Below the pieces are notes generated by a model. The model was not told where the DNA came from. It saw nothing but the letters and a program-made list of their open reading frames with translations, and searched no databases. Positions 39,211-51,790 of a stretch of 64,000 nt of DNA are shown here, piece by piece. The stretch is taken from assembly GCF_905475395.1 (NCBI RefSeq), contig NC_058337.1:133817960-133881959 (forward strand), written 5' to 3'. Positions within the stretch are counted from its first letter, which is position 1. Every line of letters starts with the position of its first letter. Made by a program: the position numbers and the translations under genes. The DNA is from Chrysoperla carnea. Its lineage: Eukaryota > Arthropoda > Insecta > Neuroptera > Chrysopidae.

Positions 39211-42200
39211 TTAGATACCCTCTAATCCCAGTCCGTATGGATGCTTTTTGCCTGTACGTAAATAATAAACTCCAGTGATCCTAAAAGTATAAATTAAGGT
39301 CAAAATTATTCAAAAATTATAAATCTAATCTATAAAGATTATAATAATATAATAAAATCTGTTAAAATAATTTTAAGAATCAATACTGCACTGGCAAAGG
39401 TGCGAGCAAATCAATATATTAAAGTACATACAAAGTTTTTGGTACCAAGTCAAAATTTGGCCCTAAAATTTTCACCTTCGAAAAAAAAATTCTATTTGGA
39501 AATATTGTGTATGATTTTTGCCCGTTTTGTTCTTGGTAATGATAAATTCGAACTGAGACCTAAACTTAGCTTCATGATGAGAATTTGTTTGTAATTAACT
39601 TTCAAGCAGTTGTACTGCGGTCGATCCATCTAACATGTTTTCAACACCTATTTGCCTCTTTGTATATGTTACAGTCAAAACTACTTTTAATCAGCAAAAT
39701 CAGTCAACGTTAATCCGCATACCCATGCTAACTCGACTCCATTAAAGGCACGGTAAATCCGTGGATCAGTGAGTAAACGCAAGGGTCAAAAAACCAGCAG
39801 AACCGTGCTAACTCGACCTCATTAAAGGCATAGCCGACCCGTGGATCAGAGAATGAACGCAGTCACAGAGGGTTAACGCGTGTTGTTTTTGTATCGAGTT
39901 GTTTTGACTGGGGTAATTTTGGCACCGGGTTGTTTTTGTGTTGAATTGTTTTTACCAGAGATGTAATGACCGAGTTGTTTTGACCTGAATTATTAAATAT
40001 AAAGTTATTCATAGCGATTCCCTTGTAGTAATTAAAACTAGTTTTTACCAGAAGCGTTAGTGAAAATCACTTTTGAACGCAAATTTACAGTCAGAAGCCC
40101 TATTAGTGGTAATTAATAGAAGGGGTAATTTTAATAGAAAGAGTAATTGAATTTTGCCTACGGAATCAAAGATGTTTATTTAGTAAGATGAAGTGTAATG
40201 AACCTTACCCTTGCATATCTTGACTAATGGTTATCGGTTTTGATTTATCACATTTTTTAATTCTTAAAAATTGTGCACTATCACAATCAATTGCTTTAAA
40301 TATACCAGGATATCGAACTATATTTGCCCAAAAGAAAGTCGATTTTTGATGGCTACATGTATCTGAAAAAAACAAAATCAATTAAAACTGAACTTGAATT
40401 ATTCGATGAAAAATAACCTGTTTAGGTACTACGCACAAATTACCGAGAATATTTTTATTTTTAGTATCTATGATTGAGGCTGTAAAGTCGCGAAAATTTA
40501 GTCTTTTAGCTCAAAATTAAACTAAAAGCGAACTTCACTTTGACGAGCAAAATTATCGATGAATTTGAAAATCGTCCTTAATACGTCTATATTTTTTTGC
40601 TCTGATTAAAGCGAACTTCTTCTTAATCTTCTACAAGTGTTTATTGCTTACCTGCTTCTGTTAGTGAAAACGGTATCGATAATATAGTGCATTCTGGTTG
40701 TGGTCGAATACCACTATTCATATGTAAATCCAAATCTCCATCATTGTATCTAGTTCCATAAACGCCAACATCCGTATGAATTACTAATACATATTGTGCG
40801 TCGCCTTTGCGCAGATGTTCTGATGCTTCACCGTAACCCGGCCCGGCTGGATCTAATCCAACTACTAACGGAATTGGTTGTTTCAAATTTCTTGCAATTG
40901 TTCCACTAATTTGTGCACCCAACGAATGTCCCACAATAGTAATCGTATTTCTATCTAGAACACCTGTTCCTAGTAATTTTTCAATGCCAAGAGCTACCGC
41001 TTGTCCAACCTAAGAGAAATAATTGAATTAGAATGATATTCAGACCTGAATTTACATATTGGGCCACATGGGCCATGGCTTTACGCGGCAATTTTTGGGG
41101 ATGGCAAATGATGGCTGATGATATTACACAGTAAAAAAAATTATTGGATTGAAGTAAACGCGTTTACTTGGATTTTGACGTGCTTTGACGAGTCAACGGT
41201 CCCAATGCTTAATTCAAGAAAATAAGTCTTTTAACTGCTTACAAATTGGCTGAAGGAAGTACGAGCGCCAGGACAATTTTGGATAAAAGTTTTGATTTTT
41301 TTGATATAAAGTTGGACTAGGTCTAAAATTTAAGGATGAGAAGGGGGGGGGGAACTCTTGAAAATAAAATCGTTTGTTTCTTACCGCATAAGTACTTGGT
41401 ACAGCTTCCTGTAAATATTTACCAGCCATTGAATATTTTGTCCAATTTACTTGTATGACATTATACTGTTTTGTATCCAAATAACTGGATAATACCGCTA
41501 CCGTTGTGCTTGCATTAACTGGTTCCACAAAACCAGGTGTGTAGAATACTGTTTTCTTATGTTTCGCATCAAAATCTTTATTTTTCAATAATGATTCAAT
41601 ATCTGATAGTTGTATACTTTCATATTGATCAACTGTTTCACTATAAAAGAAAAGATAAACGTCCTTGAATTCGGCCTCAATCAAATTGCAAGAAAGGTTT
41701 CTGTAGCCAAAGATTTTTCGTTGGAGCCAAACAGTTGGTTAATCAAGTATTTATTAAGGCAAATCATTTTTCAAAATGCAAAATTCTAAGAAAATCTTTA
41801 AATTTACGATCTTTTTCTAAAGCAAATCAAAAAGTTTACCTCGACTGAAGTTCGCCAAGTAAATCATTGATCTGATCTGGCGAGATATAGGAAAGAAGAA
41901 AGATAATAAGAAGGAAACAATGTTTGCCTGACGCAAATTTTAGCAATATTCCACTTAAACCGATGAAGGTAGAAATGATCGTAGAAATACACCAATGAGT
42001 TCGAGAACTTCGAAGAGATTAAGAATACAAACTTACCCATTGTAAAATACTAAATATACATTTTCATTAACTTCTGTTACTGAAATTTCAACAAAATTAA
42101 ATTAGTTGAAAAATTTCAAAAAAAACAAAACACTCAATTCTATTTTTATGCGACAAAGATACTTTCTAACAAAGCTACGTTAATAAAGATACGGTTTCCA

Positions 42201-43015
42201 TCTTTAAAAAAGGAAGAAATAGAATCACATGTTAAAGAATTAGCTAAAATCATGTAAATAAACCAAAATGAGAATTCATCGCTTTTACAAAATTGGTATT
42301 TAGCCCAAAAAATAGACTGGAATTTTGAACTGTACACCAATCAAAGCATTTTTTAAGATTACTCCAAACAACGAGTCCAGTTTGTTTGAATAATTTTATT
42401 ATGTTTTCTTAAAATCTTTCGAAAAATAACAAAATTTTTAGACAGATCCCAAGCTGGAAAAATGAGTCGAGGCTCTGATTTGAACGCTGTTCGTAACATC
42501 AATATTTTCAAACGTTACAAACTTGGGACTAAACTTAGTATACCTTGATATATATCATATACATGGTATAATAACTAACACATATTCGATTTATCAAGCA
42601 CTTTCAGTTTTGTGTTCACATAAATTGTGCTTAAATATAAGAAAACAAATTTTAAATCCTTACATTTCGAAGTAAACATCAATGAAAATTATTGGAATAA
42701 GCTAGGAATGTTTTTTAGGAGGGATTCTAATCTAATAATCGATGTAAGTGGCGTTCATATTTCCCAAGCTGAATCTGATTATTTTATTTATTACCAAATT
42801 ATATCTGCGCGGCGTTATATCACATCGATAAGAAAATACCGAATCAAAATTGGTTCGTTCAACACTTTTCACGTAAAAAACAGAATTAAGTGTAATTAGA
42901 ACATTTTGTTGTGATTATATTTACAATTTTTTCGTCCACGATTATTTCGTGGTAAAAATGCAGTTACGCTGAATACAAACACACTTAACGTAAAAATAAT
43001 AAACTTTATGTACAT
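39211..43015 (-). CDS. Lipase C: pancreatic-lipase/PLA1-like protein (6 exons, complete)
   Basis: Third and complete gene of the array. Exons 43015-42925, 42079-42037, 41640-41385, 41009-40652, 40362-40209 and 39280-39211 give 972 nt, 323 aa, a normal length for insect neutral/PLA1-like lipases. Signal peptide MYIKFIIFTLSVFVFSVTAF; VYLVFYNGETV; FYTPGFVEPVNA; SYLDTKQYNVIQVNWTKYSM; then VGQAVALGIEKL. Catalytic Ser is in IVGHSLGAQISG, Asp in VGLDPAGPGY, His in DTCSHQKSTFFWAN. QPECTILSIPF follows the beta9/lid region, which is short, and the end is TGVYYLRTGKKHPYGLG. The short lid fits phospholipase-A1-like members more than true triglyceride lipases (family knowledge; the substrate is not provable here). 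A minus-strand AATAAA lies 6 bp past the stop. Introns hold pieces of two repeat families. Confidence 0.93.
39713..39872 (+). repeat. Two tandem ~85-bp repeat units
   Basis: Unit 1: CATGCTAACTCGACTCCATT AAAGGCACGG, CCGTGGATCAGTGAGTAAACG. Unit 2: CGTGCTAACTCGACCTCATT AAAGGCATAG, CCGTGGATCAGAGAATGAACG. They are linked by GCAAGGGTCAAAAAACCAGCAGAA. Located in lipase C intron 5. The same unit occurs in reverse in RpL13A intron 2. Confidence 0.7.
41253..41345 (+). repeat. Family-2 repeat fragment in lipase C intron 3
   Basis: GTACGAGCGCCAGGACAATTTTGG, then GATTTTTTTGATATAAAGTTGGACTAGGTCTAAA. It matches the segments at 45446-45540 and 53034-53095. Confidence 0.55.
42490..42572 (-). repeat. Family-1 hairpin repeat, terminal fragment
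   Basis: Only the start hairpin and the adjoining AACTTGGGACTAAACTTAG and AACGTTACAA motifs remain (minus orientation), in lipase C intron 1. Confidence 0.7.
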
Positions 43016-43377
43016 TGCGTATAATATTTTATTGATTCGTGATCACAGTTTTCACTTAAACTAATTTTCCTCAACAAATGATGATTTGATTTGATTTGAT
43101 GAATATTTAATAATATCAATGACGATAATAAATGTAGTTTTTGTTTTTCTTCAATGATAAAATATTTTTATGTTTTTTTCATGTGTGTGAATATTTTACT
43201 ATAAATTTATTACACGTCCTTCGATATCAAAACACAAGAAATTATAATTAAAGCAAAACATGGGCGGCTTCAAAAATTAATAACCAAATATTGCAATTAT
43301 ATGATTTCTTATTGTAGTTGCGTTCTTGATTGCGAAAAAGTCACCGAGGTATTTAGTATGTTACAAAAATTGGCTAA

Positions 43378-43760
43378 TAATGGAAAATGAAAGAAACCAC
43401 TCGCAGTTTGCTAAAACCTCATGGAATGTGTTTCTTAGGAGTCAAAATATCATTAGTAACGCATGAGTTTTAGTGGCACAAATGTTTCTATTTGCTAATA
43501 AACAAGACATTTTTAATTCAATCAAACGATCAATGTTAAGTGTTTGTCAAAGAAACGAAAATTATTATACTTGTATTAACGTATACGTAATTCAAGTTGC
43601 CTATTTATTAATTTTGTAAGTCAACATTAACCGTTTCATTGAATTAACAATTTATTGTTTATCAACAAATAGAAACATTTGCATCAATAACCCATACCTA
43701 ACTAATAATATTTGACACCTAAGAAACACATTCCGAGCGGTTTCTTTCATTTTCCATTAT
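43378..43760. repeat. Foldback repeat upstream of lipase C
   Basis: Inverted ends AATGGAAAATGAAAGAAACC / GGTTTCTTTCATTTTCCATT with further paired blocks (GGAATGTGTTTCTTAGG, ACAAATGTTTCTATTTG). Same family as 35245-35743, shorter by about 100 bp in the core. It starts about 360 bp upstream of the lipase C start codon. Confidence 0.75.
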
Positions 43761-45235
<1,475 letters not shown>

Positions 45236-45445
45236 TTAATTTTTGTTTTGTAATCTAAGCTCAATTTAAATAATAATAATTGTAGTTTAATATAACTCTT
45301 AAAAATGTTTGATTTGGTTCGATACGGTTTATACTGTTTATAACTAGTTTTTAATAATAAATTAATAATATATTTTTATTAAATATATTGGGTAGAGTTA
45401 TTAAATCTTTTAAAGTTAAGAAATGATTATTAATTTAATTTAACT

Positions 45446-45643
45446 CTTAAGGATGTATAAGTTCCAGGGCAATTTTGAGTAAAATGCTTGATTTTTTTTT
45501 TTTAATATTAAGTTGGACTAAGTCTAAATCAATTCTGAAAACTTGTAGTGGGGGGTTTAAAAAAGAAACTATTTATATTAAAGTTAAAACCTTAATTATT
45601 GAAAACAACAAAAAACCCGCTGTGCTCGAGTAATTAAGGATGA
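45446..45643 (+). repeat. Family-2 repeat
   Basis: CTTAAGGATGTATAAGTTCCAGGGCAATTTT, then TTAAGTTGGACTAAGTCTAAA, AAAGAAACTATTTATATTAAAG and finally TAATTAAGGATG. The later blocks also occur at 53205-53290. Confidence 0.6.
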
Positions 45644-45960
45644 ATGAGACTGCAAGTGCCCGACTAACTTGACAATATCAAACGAAAAGTCATGAATATT
45701 AATTAGAATTATTTTAATACAAGACGCTAATGAATGTTGAACCTTTGATAAACCGTTTTGTTTTTATTTTTGTTATTAAAAAATAAATTATTATTTCTGA
45801 TAATCGAGAAAAAATCATTTTTATAAAAATTTCAATCAACATAATTAGGATGACTAAAATGTGATGTTTTGGAAAATTACCGAGATGTAATTATTAAGTA
45901 TATTGGTGGAAATTTGAATTATGCACGTCTTCAAATGTTATTTATGCCAAATAATTATAA

Positions 45961-46620
45961 TTGTTATACCATGTATACATATATGAAATATACATAGTAT
46001 ATTAAGTTTCGTCCCAAGTTTGTAACGCTTAAAAATATTGATGCTACAAACAAAATTTTGGTATAGGTGTTCATAGAATCACCTAATTAATCCATTTCCG
46101 GTTGTCCGTCCGTCCGTCCGTCCGTCCGTCTGTGGACACGATAACTCAAAAACGAAAAAAGATATCGATCTGAAATTTTTACAGCGTACTCAGGACGTAA
46201 AAAGTCAGGTCAAGTTCGTAAATGAGCATCATAGGTCAATTGGGTCTTGGGTCCGTAGGACCCATCTTGTAAACCGTTAGAGATAGAACAAAAGTTTAAA
46301 TGTAAAAAATGTTGCTTATAAAAAAATAAAAAACTTTTGTTTGAAACATTTTTTTGTAAACATCACTGTTTACCCACGGGGGCGTTAATTAGGTGCAAAT
46401 TTTATAGTATGTATTAATATAGGAATATCAAAGTGAATATCTTGTTATTTACGTGACGTCAAAAAAACAAACGATTGCGCATCAACACTTGCGCATTATA
46501 TGAGAATATCAGTTAAATATGTCAGATATGTATGTATGTGAAATGTGACAGAGTTATCAACACTGCCTATACATGGTATTTCAACAATTAACTCAGTCAA
46601 TTGTTTGTTTTCACTTGTTT
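45961..46620 (+). repeat. Family-1 hairpin repeat, longest copy
   Basis: About 660 bp with all four hairpins. Compared with other copies it has extra GTCC units (GTCCGTCCGTCCGTCCGTCC) and the GACGTCA-containing block also seen in copy a. No reading frame crosses it. Confidence 0.88.
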
Positions 46621-46950
46621 GTTTTAAAATTATTTGCGATTGTGATTATAATGTCCATAATTTAGAATAATACATACCACGAAGATGTAATTTTAATATA
46701 GTGTTTATACAAATATATAATCTGGGAAAAGCAAGTCAAAATTTATAGCTTAAAATTGATGTTTCCGGTTGCTGTTTTGAATTTGCATATTTTTAGGATC
46801 AGATTCGAATTTAATAGAGCGCCGTGCAGCTGAAAAATCATATAATCTCGGAAATCAGGCTCAGTCAATAAAAACTGTTCGATTGCATTGTTAAAAGCTG
46901 TCATAAAGAAGTTAAAAACAAAAATTTGTGCGATCTTGGGTTTTGGGTCA

Positions 46951-47172
46951 ACCTTAGTAGCTCAGTTGGTTAAGGTATAATCAATTTCGTCCGCGGTATG
47001 ACTAGGGTTGCGGGTTCGATTCCTCCTTCACAATTCTGAAATAACTGAGAAGCTGTTAAATAAAATTATCAGCGGAAAAGATGGTAAAAGCACGTATATG
47101 GTATCCCAATGGGCTCTATATATATAGCCTAAGTGTATCATTCGTGAACAACCAATATAAACTAACCTTACA
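46951..47172 (+). repeat. tRNA-derived SINE
   Basis: The head has a clear A box (TAGCTCAGTTGG, 46958-46969) and B box (GGTTCGATTCC, 47013-47023) about 44 bp apart, as in a pol III promoter. The tRNA-like region lacks complete stem pairing, so it is not called as a tRNA gene. Right after the body come GGGTCTTGGGTCC and GTAGGACTC, a sliver of family 1. Confidence 0.65.
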
Positions 47173-47446
47173 TAACCTGGGTCTTGGGTCCGTAGGACTC
47201 ATCTTCTCTGTGCTAATAAAATAATGTGCTAATAAAAATCTTTAACTTATGTCAAACTGTGAATTTTAGTATAACTGATCCTTTTCTAACAATGTTTTAT
47301 TGCTAGGCAAAACAAGATTGAATCTTACGTAAGAAACGGGAGGCGGGTATCAAAAATCGTCAAAATCATACTTACGTAATTAATGAACGATCCCTTGTGT
47401 AAGAACATAAATTATCCATAAGGCTATATAAGCTTATAGCTTATAA

Positions 47447-47707
47447 AGAATGTTCGATTTACATCTAGGCATATAAATATCACGAGTATGACAGAATACG
47501 TGCTTTAAGCAATGCATCCAAGTGAGAGGTATTATATACATGTGTTGAGTGGGAGTTGAATAGATGAACTACAACAGAGCCACGACACAAGTCACTTTTT
47601 CAATTTCATATAACACCTATAAATCTTCTTACTTAGATGCATTGCTTAACGCATGTACTATTTCATACTCGTGATATTTATATGCCAAGATATAAATCGA
47701 ACATTCT
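47447..47707. repeat. Foldback MITE, 261 bp
   Basis: Inverted arms of about 85 bp: AGAATGTTCGATTTACATCT, GGCATATAAATATCACGAGTATG, AAGCAATGCATC on the left, and their complements with a few changes on the right. Confidence 0.75.
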
Positions 47708-48896
47708 GTATATTTTACGTTGCATGTTATCTATTTACGTTGCACTTTAATTATAAATATCTTGCTTGACAATCGATTGAAAAACTTATTCATTTATTTT
47801 TTTGAAAAATCCAATACACCTCGATTAATACCTACTATATTCAATTTCATCAAATTTTTAAGAAAAGTTGTTTAATAGCTTCTTAACCGTATTAATTATA
47901 TAAAAAAGTCAACTTTATGCAATAGGTTCAGTATAAATTTTCCAAAAGTAGTTTAAACTGAATTTTTCTCAATTATAATTTTCTTATCTAAAGAATTTAG
48001 AAAATGTTCTTCTTTAATGACTTTATTTATTAATTAAGATGATTAGAGACATTAGAATAATAATATTTTTGTCATTATTATTATAGCAATAATAAAAAGA
48101 GATATATTATGCATTTAGAATAAAATGATATTTCAGTAGGTTTTTTTGTTTCGAAATAATGATGATATTGAGGAGTATATTTCCGCTTGCATTCAGCGCA
48201 TTGTGAATAAATATTCATTAATGTTAATAAAACGAATTCTATAAATAGATTCTATATTTATTTACATACTCTATTATAGCAACATAGAATTATTATTGGG
48301 GAATATTGCAAAATTATACATAGAAACACTATCGTTTTATGCAAGAAGAACGTATTCCATAGAAATACCGTACATGCAGGTCCCTCTTTTCACCTGGGCA
48401 TTCACCAAGGATCCCGTGATCGATATAGGGGCCTTGTTTTTTACTTTTTGCTTTTGTCAGCCTTCAAAAAGTTATTCTTTGCAGCCACCGTTCCATTCTC
48501 CGCTTTATAGCCGCAGAGCAAGCGTGGTTCCAGCCCTTAAAAAAAAGTAATGGACACGGAACGAAGTATTAACTCGTTCATGATCGATATAGTGCATTCC
48601 TACAAAGGAGATGTTTACAAAATATATGACGCGCTGGCCAAGATTTTGTACAGTGTATTTGTAAATTAATAAACCTGTAAAATGTTTGTTCGCGCACAAA
48701 AATTACAAAAAAAAATGTGCGTTTGTTTACACATCACAGTGTCGCATTTATACTCTAAACTACTGAACCAATTTTGATGAAACTTCAAATTAAATTAAAC
48801 GCCAGTATACATTTTACATTAAATAATTTTATTTAGGTTCTTCACTTAAATAACAAATTCAAGCTTTCGCGAAAGCGTTGGTAATATTATCGAATT

Positions 48897-49229
48897 TCAG
48901 AAGTTTAAGAAAGCAAGCGCGGATAATCTTTCCTGTCCCATTGAAACACGTAACCAAGATTTTACCCCGTGAAATGTAGAAAACGATCTCTCTTGGTCGT
49001 ATGCTTCAATGAGATGAGCTACCTACTCTGGTATGTCGGAATTATATTCACATTCTGTTTTCCATTTGGCCATCCAGAGTCGGTATTCATTTATAATAGT
49101 TGATTCACTATCATTAATAAATCGCCGGTCCATCGGAACCAGTACATGAGGGTCGCACCAGACTCTATCCACGGCTTGTTTATTATTATTATTATTATAA
49201 GAATTATATCGGTATTTAATACGAAACAT
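48897..49229 (-). mobile_element. hAT transposase C-terminal fragment
   Basis: One minus-strand frame with a single in-frame stop (49023-49025). It reads FINDSESTIINEYRLWMAKW, then, after the stop, ERSFSTFHGVKSWLRVSMGQ and ERLSALAFLNF. The latter is the dimerisation region at the C-terminus of hAT-superfamily transposases (pattern ERSFS.L...K..LR..M...RL..LA). The catalytic core upstream and both termini were not found. Confidence 0.75.
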
Positions 49230-49964
49230 AAGAAGTATTGGTACGTTGTTTAAAGCTCAATTGTATCCCTACAAAAGTTATCGATCATTTCAAAAATTCT
49301 GCATATTAACTTTATTGCAAAATTATTTAGCCATTAATTATATACGTCATATTACATCAATGATAAACAAGTTGCCTAAACAACAAAAATAAGTATTATT
49401 AAAAATTTTGTTTTTTCTGTAAAAATTGTTCAATTTATTTGTAAATCCATTGTTTGAAGGTGTTGTCAACTGGTTCTCAGTATCATTAATATATTTTACC
49501 ATAAGATCCTCTACACATAAAATGGTTTTATTGCAAGTACTTTTGATTAAAAGGTACAATTTCAATACAATATACATCATAATAAATGGTATAAAAAGAG
49601 GTACAATAATAAATCTAATAAATATGTCATGTCATATACTAATATTAATGTAAACAAATTTTTAAACATAAATGACTATGACAAAGACATCATATCATAT
49701 TCATATCAAAATCATTATCTAGTTTATTTTTTAACCGACTAACAAAACATTAATGTAGAGCAAATGGGAGGATAGTTTCAATTTTTTTTGATAACATACT
49801 GATATGGACCAATATTTCAGGGGCGGATTAAATAACCGCTGGACCGGTAGAAAATTCTATCAACGGATGAGTGTTTATTATTATTTTCTTTTTATTATGT
49901 CTTAGTTATAATATCTGGAGTAAAAATTTGTCTAGTTCGTTCTTATTTGCTTCTATCTGTCCAC

Positions 49965-50330
49965 TTTTTATACCCTATTGTATATGAAATATATATCAAG
50001 ATATACTAATTTTAATCGCAAGTTTTTAACGCTTAGAGTTATTGATACTTTTAACAAAATTTTGGTATATATCAGCGTTGTTTTGGTATAGATCGTAAGA
50101 AAGGGAGTTGAAAATTTGCAAGGAGCTTCAACTAGTGACATTGTCAAAGATCGAAGAAAACTTCTGGAAAATACATTTCGTCGAAAACCAAAAAGCGACG
50201 GCCTTTCGACCATAATTGTGTTGGTTTCTTAATCTTCTTAATTTATTAAAAATAATGCAAACACTGACATTCAATTCTTTCTATATATTGCATTTCAACA
50301 ATTAATTCAGTCAATTGTTTGTTTTCACTA
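49965..50330 (+). repeat. Family-1 hairpin repeat, gapped and diverged copy
   Basis: The start hairpin region (diverged) and AACAAAATTTTGGTATA are followed by about 170 bp of unrelated sequence, then TTTCAACAATTAATTCAGTC with the end hairpin. The middle of the family consensus is absent. Confidence 0.6.
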
Positions 50331-51279
50331 GTTATTTTTCTTTTTAGTTTTCGTAAATCTACCTGAAGGTCTCAAATGCCTGGGACTTGCAGCATTTGCT
50401 ACTGCTGCTACATGGCCAATCAGCCACTGCCAGTATTAATGAGATTTTTTTTTTAATTCGATTAAGGTGGCTATCTTTTTTCTTAAATTGAAATAAGATA
50501 TAATTCGCGAGATAGCACTTTTTTTTGTTAAATGATTATTAATACATTGAAACTTGGTGAGTGGCTTCCTTTTGTCTAGTCTACCAAACTGCGAAAAGAA
50601 AGTGCTGCGTTTTAAGCTCTCAGTCTGAAAAATGTAGCAGAGAATTTGTCGGGCACTAGGACCACTTGAGTAGAACGATTTTGACGATGGACTAGAGTCA
50701 TTTTTCAGGAATGTTCAGTGGAATGTACCTGGATTTTTCGATCATTCATCACCAGCAATGTTTATATTTACCTAATGTTAGTCTCAACAAATCTTTGTGT
50801 ATTTTTTGATATTAGTTACATTTTTATTGTTTTTTTGTTAAAATGTTCAGTTGTATTATTATTGAATTGAATGCATTTTACAAATAATTTATTTATTAAA
50901 AATTTAAATGATCCAATATCATTTTTCTCATTGTCAAGGATATAAGTACGTATCAGTGTATGAAAATGTATTTATGTATGTTGCATATCTGCATAATATT
51001 ATGCTGTATGTATATGAATGTCTATAAGTATTTTTAAGTCCAATTATTTGTTTATTCAATATAAACTAAGTAAGTAAAGTTAACTTTAATTTAAGTACAT
51101 ACACCGTGTGTTTATATGTAATTACGATTTTAAAAATAAAACGCATTAAAATTATGTAACGAAATGTGAAACATTTTCTTAACATGTTTTCATGGGCACT
51201 GAACTTTGTGATTACCAAAAAGGAAATTATTGTATTTGAAAGGAAAATTGAGAATAATATTAATAATAAAAAAAGGGGG

Positions 51280-51790
51280 GTACTGCAAGTGGGTCCCTAG
51301 CACATAGACCAAGAGTCCTATGTGCCTTCTTTGAGAACGACCTGTCATCTAAAGACGTCTAAGAGGCGCTATTAAAATCGGGTGAAGCTAAATGATTTTG
51401 TCGACTCCAGACACCACGCAGAAAGCCCACACAGCTTCTCCGTCGGGATCTCTCCCAGGATAAATGGATCCAAGGTTTCGCCCCGAACATTTTGAATCTA
51501 ACGCTCTGCAAATAACATGTATGGAGCCTTTGTCATTCTCCATACTGGCTCTACAATCAGTCATTAGAGATCTCCATTTTACGAAGATGATAATTCTATC
51601 GACAGTGTCCTGTCATGAGTCGCACCACCATTCTCAACTGTGTTCTAGTAAAATTCAGACGAGCACAGTCGAATGGCCTAGCTGTGGTTATAAAAAGTTT
51701 GGCCTGTCGCATTCCCTGCGCAAAGTTCCAGTAATCAAGATGGGCTTGTCGTAGCCATTCTTTGATTCGGTAAATTACAGAGCACCTTAC
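51280..51790 (-). mobile_element. LINE 3' end, same family as 8830-9325, reverse orientation
   Basis: On the minus strand the order matches the copy in SART1 intron 6: AATTTACCGAATCAAAGAATGG, GACAAGCCCATCTTGATTAC, then the degraded ORF2 tail region and the 3' UTR ending TATGTGCTAGGGACCCACTT. The reading frame is broken and no knuckle is intact. Confidence 0.65.

Noticed and set aside
41214-41684. Single long frame of 156 codons in lipase C
   Set aside because: Only 41385-41640 is exon; the rest is intron read-through, as shown by the donor at 41384 and the frame of the next exon.
46951-47025. Possible tRNA gene
   Set aside because: A and B boxes are clear, but acceptor and anticodon stems do not pair and a SINE-like body follows; called as a SINE head.
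48296-48550. 84-codon open frame on the plus strand
   Set aside because: No recognisable domain, splice context or homologue; lies among transposon debris.
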